A DNA stretch of 64,000 nt, from NCBI RefSeq assembly GCF_021531255.1, contig NZ_JAFBIO010000005.1:1-64000 (forward strand), in the 5' to 3' direction. The position numbers and the translations under genes were made by a program. This document shows, in pieces, positions 1 through 8,404 of this stretch (the stretch's first letter is position 1; every line of letters starts with the position of its first letter). Origin of the DNA: Allofournierella massiliensis (GTDB lineage Bacteria; Bacillota; Clostridia; Oscillospirales; Ruminococcaceae). Under the pieces are notes generated by a model. That model was not told the DNA's origin. It did no database searches and saw only the letters and a program-made list of their open reading frames with translations.

Positions 1-1340
1 GGATCCGGAAAAGAGGGCTGGGGGGACTGGTGGGAAAGCTCGGCCAGGGATTCCAGCCCCGGGGCAAGAGTGCTCCGGGCGTCGCCCCAGATGTCGGTGA
101 GGGTCTTTTCCTCCAGACTCAGGTTCACCTCCATATAGTCCTCGCCGGCCCGACTGCGGGCCGCGGCAAAGGTCTCCTCATAGGGCGGGGGCGTGGAGGC
201 GGCCTCCGGTTCCGCCTCCTCCACCGGATCGCCCCGGTAATTGATGCCCTTGCGGGCCAGGCGCTCGTCCATCCATTCCCGGCCCAGGGTGTACAGGGTG
301 GCAAATACCGGCACACCCAGGATCATGCCGGGTACCCCGGCCACCCGGCCGCCCGCCAGAATAGCCACCAGCACCCAGAAGGTTTTCAGGCCGGTGGCAT
401 CCCCCAGGATGAGGGGGGAGAGGATCTTGCTGTCCGCCTGCTGCAGCACCAGCAGGATCACCGCAAACACAAGGGCCTTGAAGGGGTTCAGCACCAGCAG
501 GATCAGGCAGCAGAAGATGCCCGCCGCCAGGGGGCCCAGTACCGGCACAATATTGCCCAGCCCCACCACCAGGCTCATCAGAGAGGCATAGGGGATGCCC
601 GCCAGGGAGGAGATGAGCAGGCAGAAAAACCAGATTACCATGCTTTCCAGGATCTTGCCGCCGATAAAGCCCCGCAGCATCCGGGCAGCGGTGCCGCAGA
701 CATGGAAGATCCGCCGGGCCAGGGCAGGAGGGCAGAGGGCCCACACCGTCTTTTTGCACTGGCGGAACAGGGTGTTTTTGCTGAACAGCAGATAGACAGC
801 CAGGATCAGGCCGGTGAAGAAGTCCACCAGTTCCCCGGCCAAGCTGCGGCCGTAGCTGAGGAGCAGGGGCAGGTTATCCAGCGCCCACTCCAGGGCCCGG
901 TCCATAAAACTCACATAGGTGCCCATGAAATCCAGAATGGGGGAGGCGTCAAAACCATAGTTGGCCTGGGCCCAGCCCAGCAGTTCCTGCAGCTGGGAAA
1001 AATAAAAGGGGACACTGGCCACCAAGGCGGCCAGGCTCTTGAAAAGCCGGGGCAGCCCCAGCCCCAGCATGGCCCCGCATACGATCAGAAAGAAAAGAAA
1101 GGCCAGCCATACCGCCGCCCGGTGGGAAAGGCGCCGGGCCTCCAGCCAGCGGGCCAGCGGGTCGATCAGATAAGCCAGGGCCAGCCCGATGAGGATGGGG
1201 TGAAATACATCTCCCACCCTGCCCAGCAGCCGGAAGCAGAGATCCAGATGGGAGAGGGCCACAAAGAAGAATACGCCCCAGAGCACCACCAGCAGTTTGG
1301 AGGCGGTATGCCCTCGTATGACCCAAAAACGCCGCTTCAC
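1..1340 (-). CDS. AI-2E family permease (PF01594), 3' end cut off by window edge
   Basis: The reading frame on the minus strand starts at a GTG at 1340, with an AAGGAGG ribosome site about 11 bases upstream, and runs off the left edge after 446 codons. The product has about eight hydrophobic segments. It carries the usual family features: a basic amphipathic stretch after the second segment, a long helical insert, and the late pattern of a glutamine-rich helix followed by G-V-P-G-M-I-L-G-V-P. A charged, acidic cytoplasmic tail follows (from about residue 375) and is incomplete here. Members of this family export autoinducer-2, antiport Na+/H+ or serve in sporulation, so the substrate cannot be read from sequence. 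A second member of the family lies at 38829-39983. Family call is firm; function is open. Confidence 0.88.
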   Translation of the reverse strand, partial: MKRRFWVIRGHTASKLLVVLWGVFFFVALSHLDLCFRLLGRVGDVFHPILIGLALAYLIDPLARWLEARRLSHRAAVWLAFLFFLIVCGAMLGLGLPRLFKSLAALVASVPFYFSQLQELLGWAQANYGFDASPILDFMGTYVSFMDRALEWALDNLPLLLSYGRSLAGELVDFFTGLILAVYLLFSKNTLFRQCKKTVWALCPPALARRIFHVCGTAARMLRGFIGGKILESMVIWFFCLLISSLAGIPYASLMSLVVGLGNIVPVLGPLAAGIFCCLILLVLNPFKALVFAVILLVLQQADSKILSPLILGDATGLKTFWVLVAILAGGRVAGVPGMILGVPVFATLYTLGREWMDERLARKGINYRGDPVEEAEPEAASTPPPYEETFAAARSRAGEDYMEVNLSLEEKTLTDIWGDARSTLAPGLESLAELSHQSPQPSFPD

Positions 1341-1421
1341 GGGGACGCCCCCCTCCTTTCTGCCCGGGCCGGGTTCCTCCGTTTCGGCGGGCCCCGGCGG
1401 GATGCGACAAATTCTGATACC

Positions 1422-1450
1422 ATTATATCAGAAGGGGAGGGCAGATGGCA
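1422..1450 (-). promoter_or_regulatory. Possible sigma-A promoter of the AI-2E family gene
   Basis: On the minus strand a perfect TATAAT (complement of 1422-1427) sits 17 bases after a weak -35 box TGCCAT (complement of 1445-1450), some 80 bases before the GTG start at 1340. Only the -10 box is convincing. Confidence 0.35.
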
Positions 1451-1546
1451 GGGGGAAAAGAGGCCGGGCCGGAAAAAATTCACCCGGGCCCAAAAAAGAG
1501 GCACCCCGGCCGGAGGGAAAAAGGCGCCGGGGATGCCCGGTTTCGA

Positions 1547-1575
1547 TTGACGGGGAAAAACGGGCAGAGTATACT
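1547..1575 (+). promoter_or_regulatory. Sigma-A promoter of the nitroreductase gene
   Basis: TTGACG (1547-1552), a 17-base spacer and TATACT (1570-1575) precede the nitroreductase start codon by 60 bases. Confidence 0.6.
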
Positions 1576-1635
1576 TAATTTGAAACAAAACCACGCCGCT
1601 TTTCGGCGTTTCTCTCAAAAACAGGAGGAAGAAAG

Positions 1636-2163
1636 ATGGATAACGCTGTTTTGCAGAATATGCGCCAGCGCCGCAGCTGCCGCGCCTACCAGGATCGTCA
1701 GATCAGCCTGGAAGAGATGGAGACCGTGATCGAGGCCGGGGCCTGGGCGCCCAGCGGTATGGGCCGCCAGCCGGTACTGTTTGTGGCCGTGCAGGACAAG
1801 GCCACCCGGGATACCCTCAGCCGCCTGAACGCCCATTTCCTGGGCAAGCCGGATATGGATCCCTTCTATGGCGCCCCCACCGTGGTGGTGGTGCTGGTAA
1901 AGGCCGATATTCCCACCGCGGTGGAGGATGGCAGCCTGGCCATGGGCAATATGATGAACGCGGCCGCCAGCCTGGGGCTGGGCAGCTGCTGGATCCACCG
2001 GGCCCGGGAAGTGTTTGAGAGCGAAGAGGGCAAGCGCCTGCTGGCCAGTTGGGGCCTGGAAGGCGAGTACAGAGGGATCGGGCACTGCATTCTGGGCTAT
2101 CCGGCAGAGCAGCCGGCAGAAGGCGCCCTCCGCAAGGACGGGCGGCTGCTGGAAGTATTGTAA
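1636..2163 (+). CDS. Nitroreductase family FMN-dependent oxidoreductase
   Basis: 175 residues, the normal length for a short nitroreductase-fold protein. The N-terminal R-R-S-C-R-A-Y and the A-P-S-G-M-G-R-Q-P segment are the usual FMN-phosphate-binding elements. The central G-x-x-x-N-M-M-N-A-A-A-S-L-G-L-G-S-C-W-I segment matches the dimer-interface helix, and a family-typical A-E-Q-P follows the G-Y-P near the C-terminus. Such enzymes use NAD(P)H to reduce nitro groups, quinones, flavins or enones in the cytoplasm; the native substrate is unknown. The ATG at 1636 follows a strong GGAGGAAG site. A promoter lies upstream and a terminator-like hairpin downstream, so it is probably transcribed alone. 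Confidence 0.93.
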   Translation: MDNAVLQNMRQRRSCRAYQDRQISLEEMETVIEAGAWAPSGMGRQPVLFVAVQDKATRDTLSRLNAHFLGKPDMDPFYGAPTVVVVLVKADIPTAVEDGSLAMGNMMNAAASLGLGSCWIHRAREVFESEEGKRLLASWGLEGEYRGIGHCILGYPAEQPAEGALRKDGRLLEVL

Positions 2164-2172
2164 GTGAGCCCC

Positions 2173-2213
2173 GGCCGCAGCCGCTGCAAAAGGGCGGCCG
2201 CGGCCTTTGCTTT
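2173..2213 (+). terminator. Intrinsic terminator after the nitroreductase gene
   Basis: A GC-rich stem pairs 2173-2184 with 2194-2205 (12 positions, one mismatch), followed by TTTGCTTT. It separates the nitroreductase gene from the large gene at 2260. Confidence 0.6.
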
Positions 2214-2259
2214 CAAGGGAAGATGACCGCCGGCCTTGGCCGGGACAGGGAGGAAAGAG

Positions 2260-5200
2260 ATGACTCATAAGCAGCAGATTCACGCGTTGTACCAGCAGAT
2301 CGCCCAGGCCCTGGCGGACCGGGGCTTTCTGCGCCAGGCGGGCCTTTCCAAGGGCGCGCTGGAAACCGCCCTGCGCCGGGAAGAGTGGGAAAAGGCTCTT
2401 TCCGGCCTGTGGCCCCTTGCCGGCCGGGCCGATTGCGCCGCCATCCTGGAACTCTGCCGCCCCGCCATGGAGCGGCTGGCCCCGGAGCCGGAGTGCGGCT
2501 GGATGGAGGGCGCCTACCACCTGGTGCGCTATACCATGTTCGGCCAGAAGGAATATATGCACCCCCTGGAAAAAAGCCGGCCGGCCCTGTATTTTTACCT
2601 GAAGGTGCTCCAGTTCTTCCTGGACGCCGAGCGCCAGCAGCAGCCCTTCGACCCCATGGTGGATCTTGAATTCCTGAAGGATGACGAGGCGCTCCGGTAC
2701 CCCAACGGCCGGGCCTACCTGCGCTTCAAGGCCGCCTGGCGGAGCCAGTATATCTATGAGATGCTCCGCCTGGGCGAGCTGGTTACCCCCTTCCGCACCC
2801 TGGAGCATATCGCCGGGGTGCACTATGTGGCGGTGGCGGTGGCCCGGGGAATGCTGGCCGCGGGCCTGCCCCTGGACCTGGCCCTCACCAGCGGTTCCAG
2901 CGCAGGGCATGATCTGGGCAAATTCGGCTGCCGGCCCGGCGAGCGGGTGCCCTACCTGCACTATTACTATACCGACCAGTGGTTCCACCAGCTGAATCTG
3001 GATGAGTTCGGCCATATTGCCGCCAACCATTCCACCTGGGACCTGGAGCTGGAAAACCTCTCGGCCGAGAACCTCTGCCTGATCTATGCGGATTTCCGGG
3101 TCAAGCAGGAGCGGGATGAGAATGGCCGGGAGATCGCACGCATCTATTCCCTGCGAGATTCTTTCGATGTCATCCTCTCCAAACTGGACAATGTGGACGA
3201 CGCCAAGCTGCGCCGATATAAATTTGTCTATTCCCGCCTGGAAGACTTCGAGGGGTATATGCGCGCGCTGGGGGTGGATGTGGATCTGACCGGCCAGCCC
3301 CAGAAGCCTGCGGTGCTGCCGGATATTGCCCTGCGCAGTGCCGAGGACACCCTCAAGAGCCTGGCCTATATGGGCATCGACCACAACATCCGGGTCATGC
3401 ATACCCTTTCCACCGAGCGGCAGTTCGGCAACCTGCTGGAAGCCGCCCGCAGTGAGAAGAACTGGAAGCATATCCGGGCCTATCTGACGGTTTTCCAGGA
3501 GTATTCCACCTATCTGAGCTTTGCCCAGAAAAAGCAGACCCTGGGCTTTTTGTACGAGCTGCTCATGCACCGGGAGGGCGATATCCGCCGGTACGCCGCG
3601 GTGCTGGTGGGCCAGGTGATCGCCGAATACGATGCTGGCTACCGCAAGGAGCACCCTGCCCACACCCGGGACCGGGATGAGGTGGACGCAGTGGCCCTGT
3701 GGAACCAGACCCTGGACGTGATCACCCAGCCTGACCACAAGCTCACCGCCCGGCACAAGAGCTGGCTGGGCTATACCCTCAAGATCGTGGTGGCCTCCCT
3801 CTTTGGCCGCGCGGGCGAGGCGGACGCAAAAATCTTCTATAAGGAACTGCTCAAGAGGTACGAAGCCTGGCAGGAAGATGAGGATACCGCCTTTGCCCTG
3901 CTGGATGCTTTGTATGACCTGCCCATGGAACTGGCCGAGGAGGAAGACTTAAAGCGGCTGGTACACTTTGCCAGCGGCTATTTCGGGGATTCCCGCCTCC
4001 GGCTGCGGATTGCGGCGGCCCGGTATTTTAAGATCCTCACCGCCGCCCTGCCCAAGGACCACCCGGCCCTGGAAGGGGTGGAGGAGCTGGCCCGGCAGAT
4101 GCCGGTGGAAAACGACATCACCACCCTGTTTTTGCAGTACCGCATCCTGAACAACCTGGGCTGCGATACCGCCGGGCAGCAGGAGATCCTTTACGGCACC
4201 GATGTGGTGAGTGAGATCTTCCTGGATAACCTGAAGACTTCCACCCCCTGGATCCTGAAAGCGGTGAACATCAAGCTGCTGGTGGATCAGGTGGATCACG
4301 GCCGGCTGGACCATCTGCTCCATATCGCCACCCATCTCTCCAACCTGGTAAAGGTAAGCGAGCATGTGGTGGTGCGCATGGATGCGGGCGAGGCCCTGCT
4401 GCGGCTGGTGGGGCGGCTCAGCCCGGATCAGCGCAACGAGATCGCGGTGGAACTGGTCAAGGGCCTGGAAGTGGGGGAATACGAGTTCTCCAAATACATC
4501 CCCGGCTGCCTGGGCCGGTTTGCCCTCTGGCTGCCCTCCGAGCAGCTGGATGAATTGATCATGAGCCTCCATTCTTACCTGGCCAGCGCCAACGAGCGGA
4601 TCGCCAGCGTGGCCCTGGAAACCATCGGCATCATGCTGAGCTATTACGAAGAGTATGGCGGCCGCTTTATGGAGCAGGGGGAACAGGGCCTTCACCGTCA
4701 GGAGGGGCTTTTGGGCATCCTGCTGGGCGGCATGGCCAACTACCGGGAAGAGGTGCGCCAGGAGGCCATGTGGGCCCTGGCCCGGTTCTTCGAGTCGGAT
4801 GTGCCCAGCGATCGGCTCAAGGGCTGGGTGCTGAGCCTGGCCTATAAAAAGATCCTCTTCCTGATGGAGGAGAACAAGGCCGGGGAGCTGAACGTCTATT
4901 ACCGGGCGGCGCTGCTCAGCCATCTCTGCCGCTTCTTGTCGGTGTACAGCATCGACCGGGGCCGCCTGCAGACCCAGGAGTACCGCCGGGTGGCCTTCTT
5001 CCCCGGCACCTTCGACCCCTTCACCCTCTCCCACAAGGGCATTGTGCGCCTGATTCGGGATCTGGGGTATGAGGTGTATCTGGCGGTGGATGAATTCTCC
5101 TGGTCCAAGAATACCCAGCCCCATCTGGTGCGCCGGCAGATCGTGAATATGTCGGTGGCGGATGAGTTCCATGTCCACCTCTTCCCGGACAACATCCCGG

Positions 5201-7089
5201 TGAACATCGCCAACCCCGGCGATCTGAACCGGCTGCGCCGGATCTTTGAGGGCCGGCCCCTTTACCTGGTGGCCGGAGGCGACGTGGTGCGGGGGGCTTC
5301 GGCCTATCGGGATCCGCCCTCCCCGGGCAGCGTCCATTCCCTGAACCACATCCTTTTCAGCCGCATCGAGCCCTCCCGCCGGGCCGAGGAGGAAAAGAGC
5401 TGGGGCTGCATCGAGGGGGAGATCATCCGCCTGCAGCTGCCTCCGGATCTGGAGGATATCAGCTCCACCCGCATCCGGGAAAATATCGACCTGAACCGGG
5501 ATATCTCCAACCTGATCGACCCGGTGGTGCAGGAATACATCTATTCCGATGGCCGCTATCTGCGGGAAAACAAATTCAAGATGGTGCTGGATAAGCGCAC
5601 CCTTTATAAGGAATTGGTCAGCCGCCCGGCCGAGGGGCTGCTGCGCCAGCTGGGGGATACGGTGCTCCACAAGCACCCCTATGCCCGGGATGTGCTCACC
5701 TCCATCGCCGTCACCGGGGATATGGTACTGGTGCTGCGCCATGCGGACAGCGGCCTGCCTGCCGGCTTTGCCCGTCTGCGGGTGGTGGAAAGCGAGGATC
5801 TGCTGGAGGCCCTGGGCTCTGTGTCCCTGGCCGAGCAGGTCCGGCAGGAAAGCGCTTGCGGCCGCCTGCTTTTGCTGAGCGGGCTGTATGTGGCCCGTCA
5901 GTCCGGCCTGCCCGACCCGGAGCAGTGGATCCTGGCCCAGGCCCTGGCGGAGGGCCTGGCCCGGGGCTGCAACTTCGCCGCCTTCATTCCCCATCTGGCC
6001 CTCACCGTGGGGGTGCGCCGGGCTCTGGAACGGCAGGGCTTTGTGCCGGCTGAATCCTCTACCGCCGAGGAGCCGGTGGCTCTGGTGGATATGCATCAGC
6101 CTCTGGTGTTGCTGCAGAACCTGGAAACCACCTTTAAGGCACCCTTCTCCTCCAGCCCCCGGCTGCTGCGGGCCATTCAGGAGGCCCACAGCCGGCTGCA
6201 GCTGGCCATGACCGGGCTCTACCCCGGCCAGTTGGTGCTGAGCCTGCCCTCCAGCCTGCTGCTGGAAGAGATGGTCACCAAGATGACCGCCCAGAACGGC
6301 GTGCCCCGCCAGCCCACCCAGCCCCGTCAGCTGGGGCCCCTCATGTGCGTGCCCTTCGGCAAGCTGATGCGGGGGCGGGTGGTGCCCAATACCGTCACCA
6401 AGACCCTTCACACCGATAAAGTCTATAACTCCACCCTGGAACAGGACGCCATTGAGCCCTTCCCCGGCTATACCAGCCTGGAAAGCCAGATCCGGGTCAT
6501 CAAGAGCTTCGGCCGCCCGGTGGTGCTGCTGGACGATATCCTGCACCGGCCCGGCCGCCTGCAGGCGGTGCTGCCCCTCTTCCGGAAGGAAGGGGTGGAG
6601 GTGAAGGGGGTCCTGCTGGGGGTTCTCTCGGCCCATGGCCGGGATCTGGTGGCGTCCACCGGCCTGCCAGTAGATGCGGTCTACTCCCTGCCCAGCCTTC
6701 GCCGCTGGTTTGTGGAATCCACCCTGTACCCCTTCATCGGCGGCGATACGGTGCGCAGAAGCACCCGCCAGGTGGCTGGCCTGATGCCCTCGGTAAACTT
6801 CATCCTGCCCTATGCGGTGCCCCGGATGAAGGGATGCAGCCAGAAGGCCCTGTTTGAATTCTCCGAATGCTGCCTTTCCAATGCCCGGGAGATTTTCCTG
6901 GTGCTGGAGTCGGAATACCGCCGCCAGTTCGGCCGGAACCTGACTCTCAGCCGCCTGAACGAGGCGGTCATCCTGCCCCTCTGCCCGGATAAGGGCAGCT
7001 GCCTGGCCTATGACCCCAACCTCTCTCCCTCGGTGTATCTGGAAAACGACCTGCATATGCTCCGCCGTGCCCGGCGCATCCTGGGCTGA
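2260..7089 (+). CDS. 1609-residue multidomain protein: HD, helical repeats, nucleotidyltransferase, GNAT-like and phosphoribosyltransferase-like regions
   Basis: Start chosen at the ATG at 2260 behind GGAGGAAAGAG; an earlier in-frame start at 2236 has no ribosome site. Order of parts: an HD-type region (about residues 150-340, with H183 and the pair H217-D218 in G-H-D-L-G-K-F); an all-helical HEAT-like region (about 370-900); a nucleotidyltransferase domain of the NadD/PPAT superfamily (about 910-1085) opening with P-G-T-F-D-P-F-T-L-S-H-K-G and closing with I-S-S-T-R-I-R; a GNAT-like region (about 1110-1260); and a C-terminal region (about 1330-1540) whose V-V-L-L-D-D-I-L-H-R-P-G-R-L resembles the PRPP loop of phosphoribosyltransferases. 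The canonical (H/T)-x-G-H reads T-L-S-H here. No signal peptide or membrane segment. It is 16 bases from the dehydrogenase-like gene at 7106. Annotated relatives are usually called only cytidyltransferase-related. HD, nucleotidyltransferase and PRTase calls rest on motifs; GNAT and HEAT calls are weaker. Confidence 0.8.
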   Translation: MTHKQQIHALYQQIAQALADRGFLRQAGLSKGALETALRREEWEKALSGLWPLAGRADCAAILELCRPAMERLAPEPECGWMEGAYHLVRYTMFGQKEYMHPLEKSRPALYFYLKVLQFFLDAERQQQPFDPMVDLEFLKDDEALRYPNGRAYLRFKAAWRSQYIYEMLRLGELVTPFRTLEHIAGVHYVAVAVARGMLAAGLPLDLALTSGSSAGHDLGKFGCRPGERVPYLHYYYTDQWFHQLNLDEFGHIAANHSTWDLELENLSAENLCLIYADFRVKQERDENGREIARIYSLRDSFDVILSKLDNVDDAKLRRYKFVYSRLEDFEGYMRALGVDVDLTGQPQKPAVLPDIALRSAEDTLKSLAYMGIDHNIRVMHTLSTERQFGNLLEAARSEKNWKHIRAYLTVFQEYSTYLSFAQKKQTLGFLYELLMHREGDIRRYAAVLVGQVIAEYDAGYRKEHPAHTRDRDEVDAVALWNQTLDVITQPDHKLTARHKSWLGYTLKIVVASLFGRAGEADAKIFYKELLKRYEAWQEDEDTAFALLDALYDLPMELAEEEDLKRLVHFASGYFGDSRLRLRIAAARYFKILTAALPKDHPALEGVEELARQMPVENDITTLFLQYRILNNLGCDTAGQQEILYGTDVVSEIFLDNLKTSTPWILKAVNIKLLVDQVDHGRLDHLLHIATHLSNLVKVSEHVVVRMDAGEALLRLVGRLSPDQRNEIAVELVKGLEVGEYEFSKYIPGCLGRFALWLPSEQLDELIMSLHSYLASANERIASVALETIGIMLSYYEEYGGRFMEQGEQGLHRQEGLLGILLGGMANYREEVRQEAMWALARFFESDVPSDRLKGWVLSLAYKKILFLMEENKAGELNVYYRAALLSHLCRFLSVYSIDRGRLQTQEYRRVAFFPGTFDPFTLSHKGIVRLIRDLGYEVYLAVDEFSWSKNTQPHLVRRQIVNMSVADEFHVHLFPDNIPVNIANPGDLNRLRRIFEGRPLYLVAGGDVVRGASAYRDPPSPGSVHSLNHILFSRIEPSRRAEEEKSWGCIEGEIIRLQLPPDLEDISSTRIRENIDLNRDISNLIDPVVQEYIYSDGRYLRENKFKMVLDKRTLYKELVSRPAEGLLRQLGDTVLHKHPYARDVLTSIAVTGDMVLVLRHADSGLPAGFARLRVVESEDLLEALGSVSLAEQVRQESACGRLLLLSGLYVARQSGLPDPEQWILAQALAEGLARGCNFAAFIPHLALTVGVRRALERQGFVPAESSTAEEPVALVDMHQPLVLLQNLETTFKAPFSSSPRLLRAIQEAHSRLQLAMTGLYPGQLVLSLPSSLLLEEMVTKMTAQNGVPRQPTQPRQLGPLMCVPFGKLMRGRVVPNTVTKTLHTDKVYNSTLEQDAIEPFPGYTSLESQIRVIKSFGRPVVLLDDILHRPGRLQAVLPLFRKEGVEVKGVLLGVLSAHGRDLVASTGLPVDAVYSLPSLRRWFVESTLYPFIGGDTVRRSTRQVAGLMPSVNFILPYAVPRMKGCSQKALFEFSECCLSNAREIFLVLESEYRRQFGRNLTLSRLNEAVILPLCPDKGSCLAYDPNLSPSVYLENDLHMLRRARRILG

Positions 7090-7105
7090 CGAGAAAGGAA
7101 CTGCC

Positions 7106-8353
7106 ATGTACTATTATCTTGTGGAGGGCGCGGTCTGCTGCTCTTTCACCCAATACCGGGATCTGGAGCCGCTGTCCCAGCCCCAAAAGCCGGAAGTATA
7201 TCTTTTTGAGGGGGATCCCCGGCGCTGCCGGGCCAGCTTTGCCCTCACCCAGCCGGGCCTGCTCACGGCGGGGCCGGAGAGCGTGGCCTGGCTGGACCGG
7301 AATTCCTGCCCCGAACCCGCCCAGCTGGACGAGCCGGTGCGGGAGGCCTTCCGTCAGGGAGGTCTGCGGGCGGTGAACCGGCTTTGCCCCGACTGGAAAA
7401 AGCTGCTCCGCCCTTCTTATAAAACCGGGAAAAAGCGGCTGAATCTGCTGGCCATGGGGGATGTGGGGGGCACCCTGCTCACCGGCCTGCGGCTGCTGGG
7501 CAGCGACGTGATCGAGAGCATCGGCATCTGTGATCTGAATGAAAAGGCCGCCGCCCGCTGGGAGTTTGAGGCCAACCAGATTGCCTATCCCTGGGAGTAT
7601 GACGCCCTGCCCCCGGTGGAGATCATCTCCCCGGAGGAGTTCTTCCGGTGCGACGCGGCGGTGTTCATCGCCAGCCGCAGCATCCCCCCGGTAGGTAGCC
7701 AGGTGCAGGATGTGCGGATGGCCCAGTTCGAGGCCAACCGGAAGATTGTGGCCGGCTATGCTCACCAGGCCCGGCGGGAGGGCTTCGGGGGGCTGTTCTG
7801 CCAGGTGAGTGATCCGGTGGACCCCCTGGCCCGAGTGATGTTTGAGGAGAGCAACCGGGATGAAGAGGGCCGGTGGGACGGCAAGGGCTTGCGCCCCGAG
7901 CAGATCCAGGGCTTCGGCCTGGGAGTGATGAATGCCAGGGCGGCCTACTATGCCAAAAAGGAGGAGAAGTTTGCCTCCTTCCTCACCCAGGGCCGTGCCT
8001 TCGGCCCCCACGGGGAGGATCTGGTCATTGCCAACTCGCTGGAAGCCTACGACCCGGCCCTCAGCGATGAGCTGACCCAAAAGGCGGTGCGGGCCAACCT
8101 GGAAATGCGGGCCCTGGGCTATAAGCCCTATGTGGCGCCGGCTTTTTCCTCGGGGGCTCTCAGCCTGCTGCTCACCCTAAGGGGACAGTGGCATTACGGT
8201 TCGGTCTTTTTGGGCGGGGTATATATGGGGTGCAAAAACCGTTATACTCCTCTCGGGCTGGAAACCGAGCTGGCGCCTCTGCCCGCGCCCCTTCTGGCCC
8301 GCATCCGGAAGGCGGCGGATCATCTGGCTTCCCTGGCCCAGCCCCTGGAATGA
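7106..8353 (+). CDS. Lactate/malate dehydrogenase-like NAD-binding protein
   Basis: 415 residues from the ATG at 7106 (GAGAAAGGAA ribosome site). About 105 N-terminal residues match nothing I recognise. From about residue 112 comes a Rossmann start, L-L-A-M-G-D-V-G-G-T-L-L-T-G, followed 20 residues later by the acidic strand end I-C-D-L-N-E-K, as in lactate/malate dehydrogenases. The order later in the chain (substrate-domain helices, then a C-terminal strand pair ending with G-G-V-Y-M-G-C-K) is also consistent, but I cannot place the canonical catalytic Arg/His pair with certainty. It lies between the 1609-residue protein and a flavodoxin-fold protein with small gaps, so the three are probably one operon. 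An NAD-binding role is likely; the reaction is unknown and it need not be a hydroxyacid dehydrogenase. Confidence 0.75.
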   Translation: MYYYLVEGAVCCSFTQYRDLEPLSQPQKPEVYLFEGDPRRCRASFALTQPGLLTAGPESVAWLDRNSCPEPAQLDEPVREAFRQGGLRAVNRLCPDWKKLLRPSYKTGKKRLNLLAMGDVGGTLLTGLRLLGSDVIESIGICDLNEKAAARWEFEANQIAYPWEYDALPPVEIISPEEFFRCDAAVFIASRSIPPVGSQVQDVRMAQFEANRKIVAGYAHQARREGFGGLFCQVSDPVDPLARVMFEESNRDEEGRWDGKGLRPEQIQGFGLGVMNARAAYYAKKEEKFASFLTQGRAFGPHGEDLVIANSLEAYDPALSDELTQKAVRANLEMRALGYKPYVAPAFSSGALSLLLTLRGQWHYGSVFLGGVYMGCKNRYTPLGLETELAPLPAPLLARIRKAADHLASLAQPLE

Positions 8354-8404
8354 TCCTGATTTTAAGCGCCCTTTGGGGCGAAACAGAAAAGAAGTGCTGA
8401 CAAA

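Noticed and set aside
1-6. Window begins exactly with GGATCC, a BamHI site
   Set aside because: The same hexamer occurs elsewhere by chance; nothing shows a cloning junction and the AI-2E family frame reads cleanly up to the edge.
1615-3756. 713-residue minus-strand frame across the nitroreductase and multidomain genes
   Set aside because: Crosses two well-supported genes and a terminator; no protein features.
3949-7107. 1052-residue open frame antisense to the large multidomain gene
   Set aside because: Composition is Gly/Gln/His/Pro-rich with no motifs, as expected of the antisense of GC-rich codons; no ribosome site.
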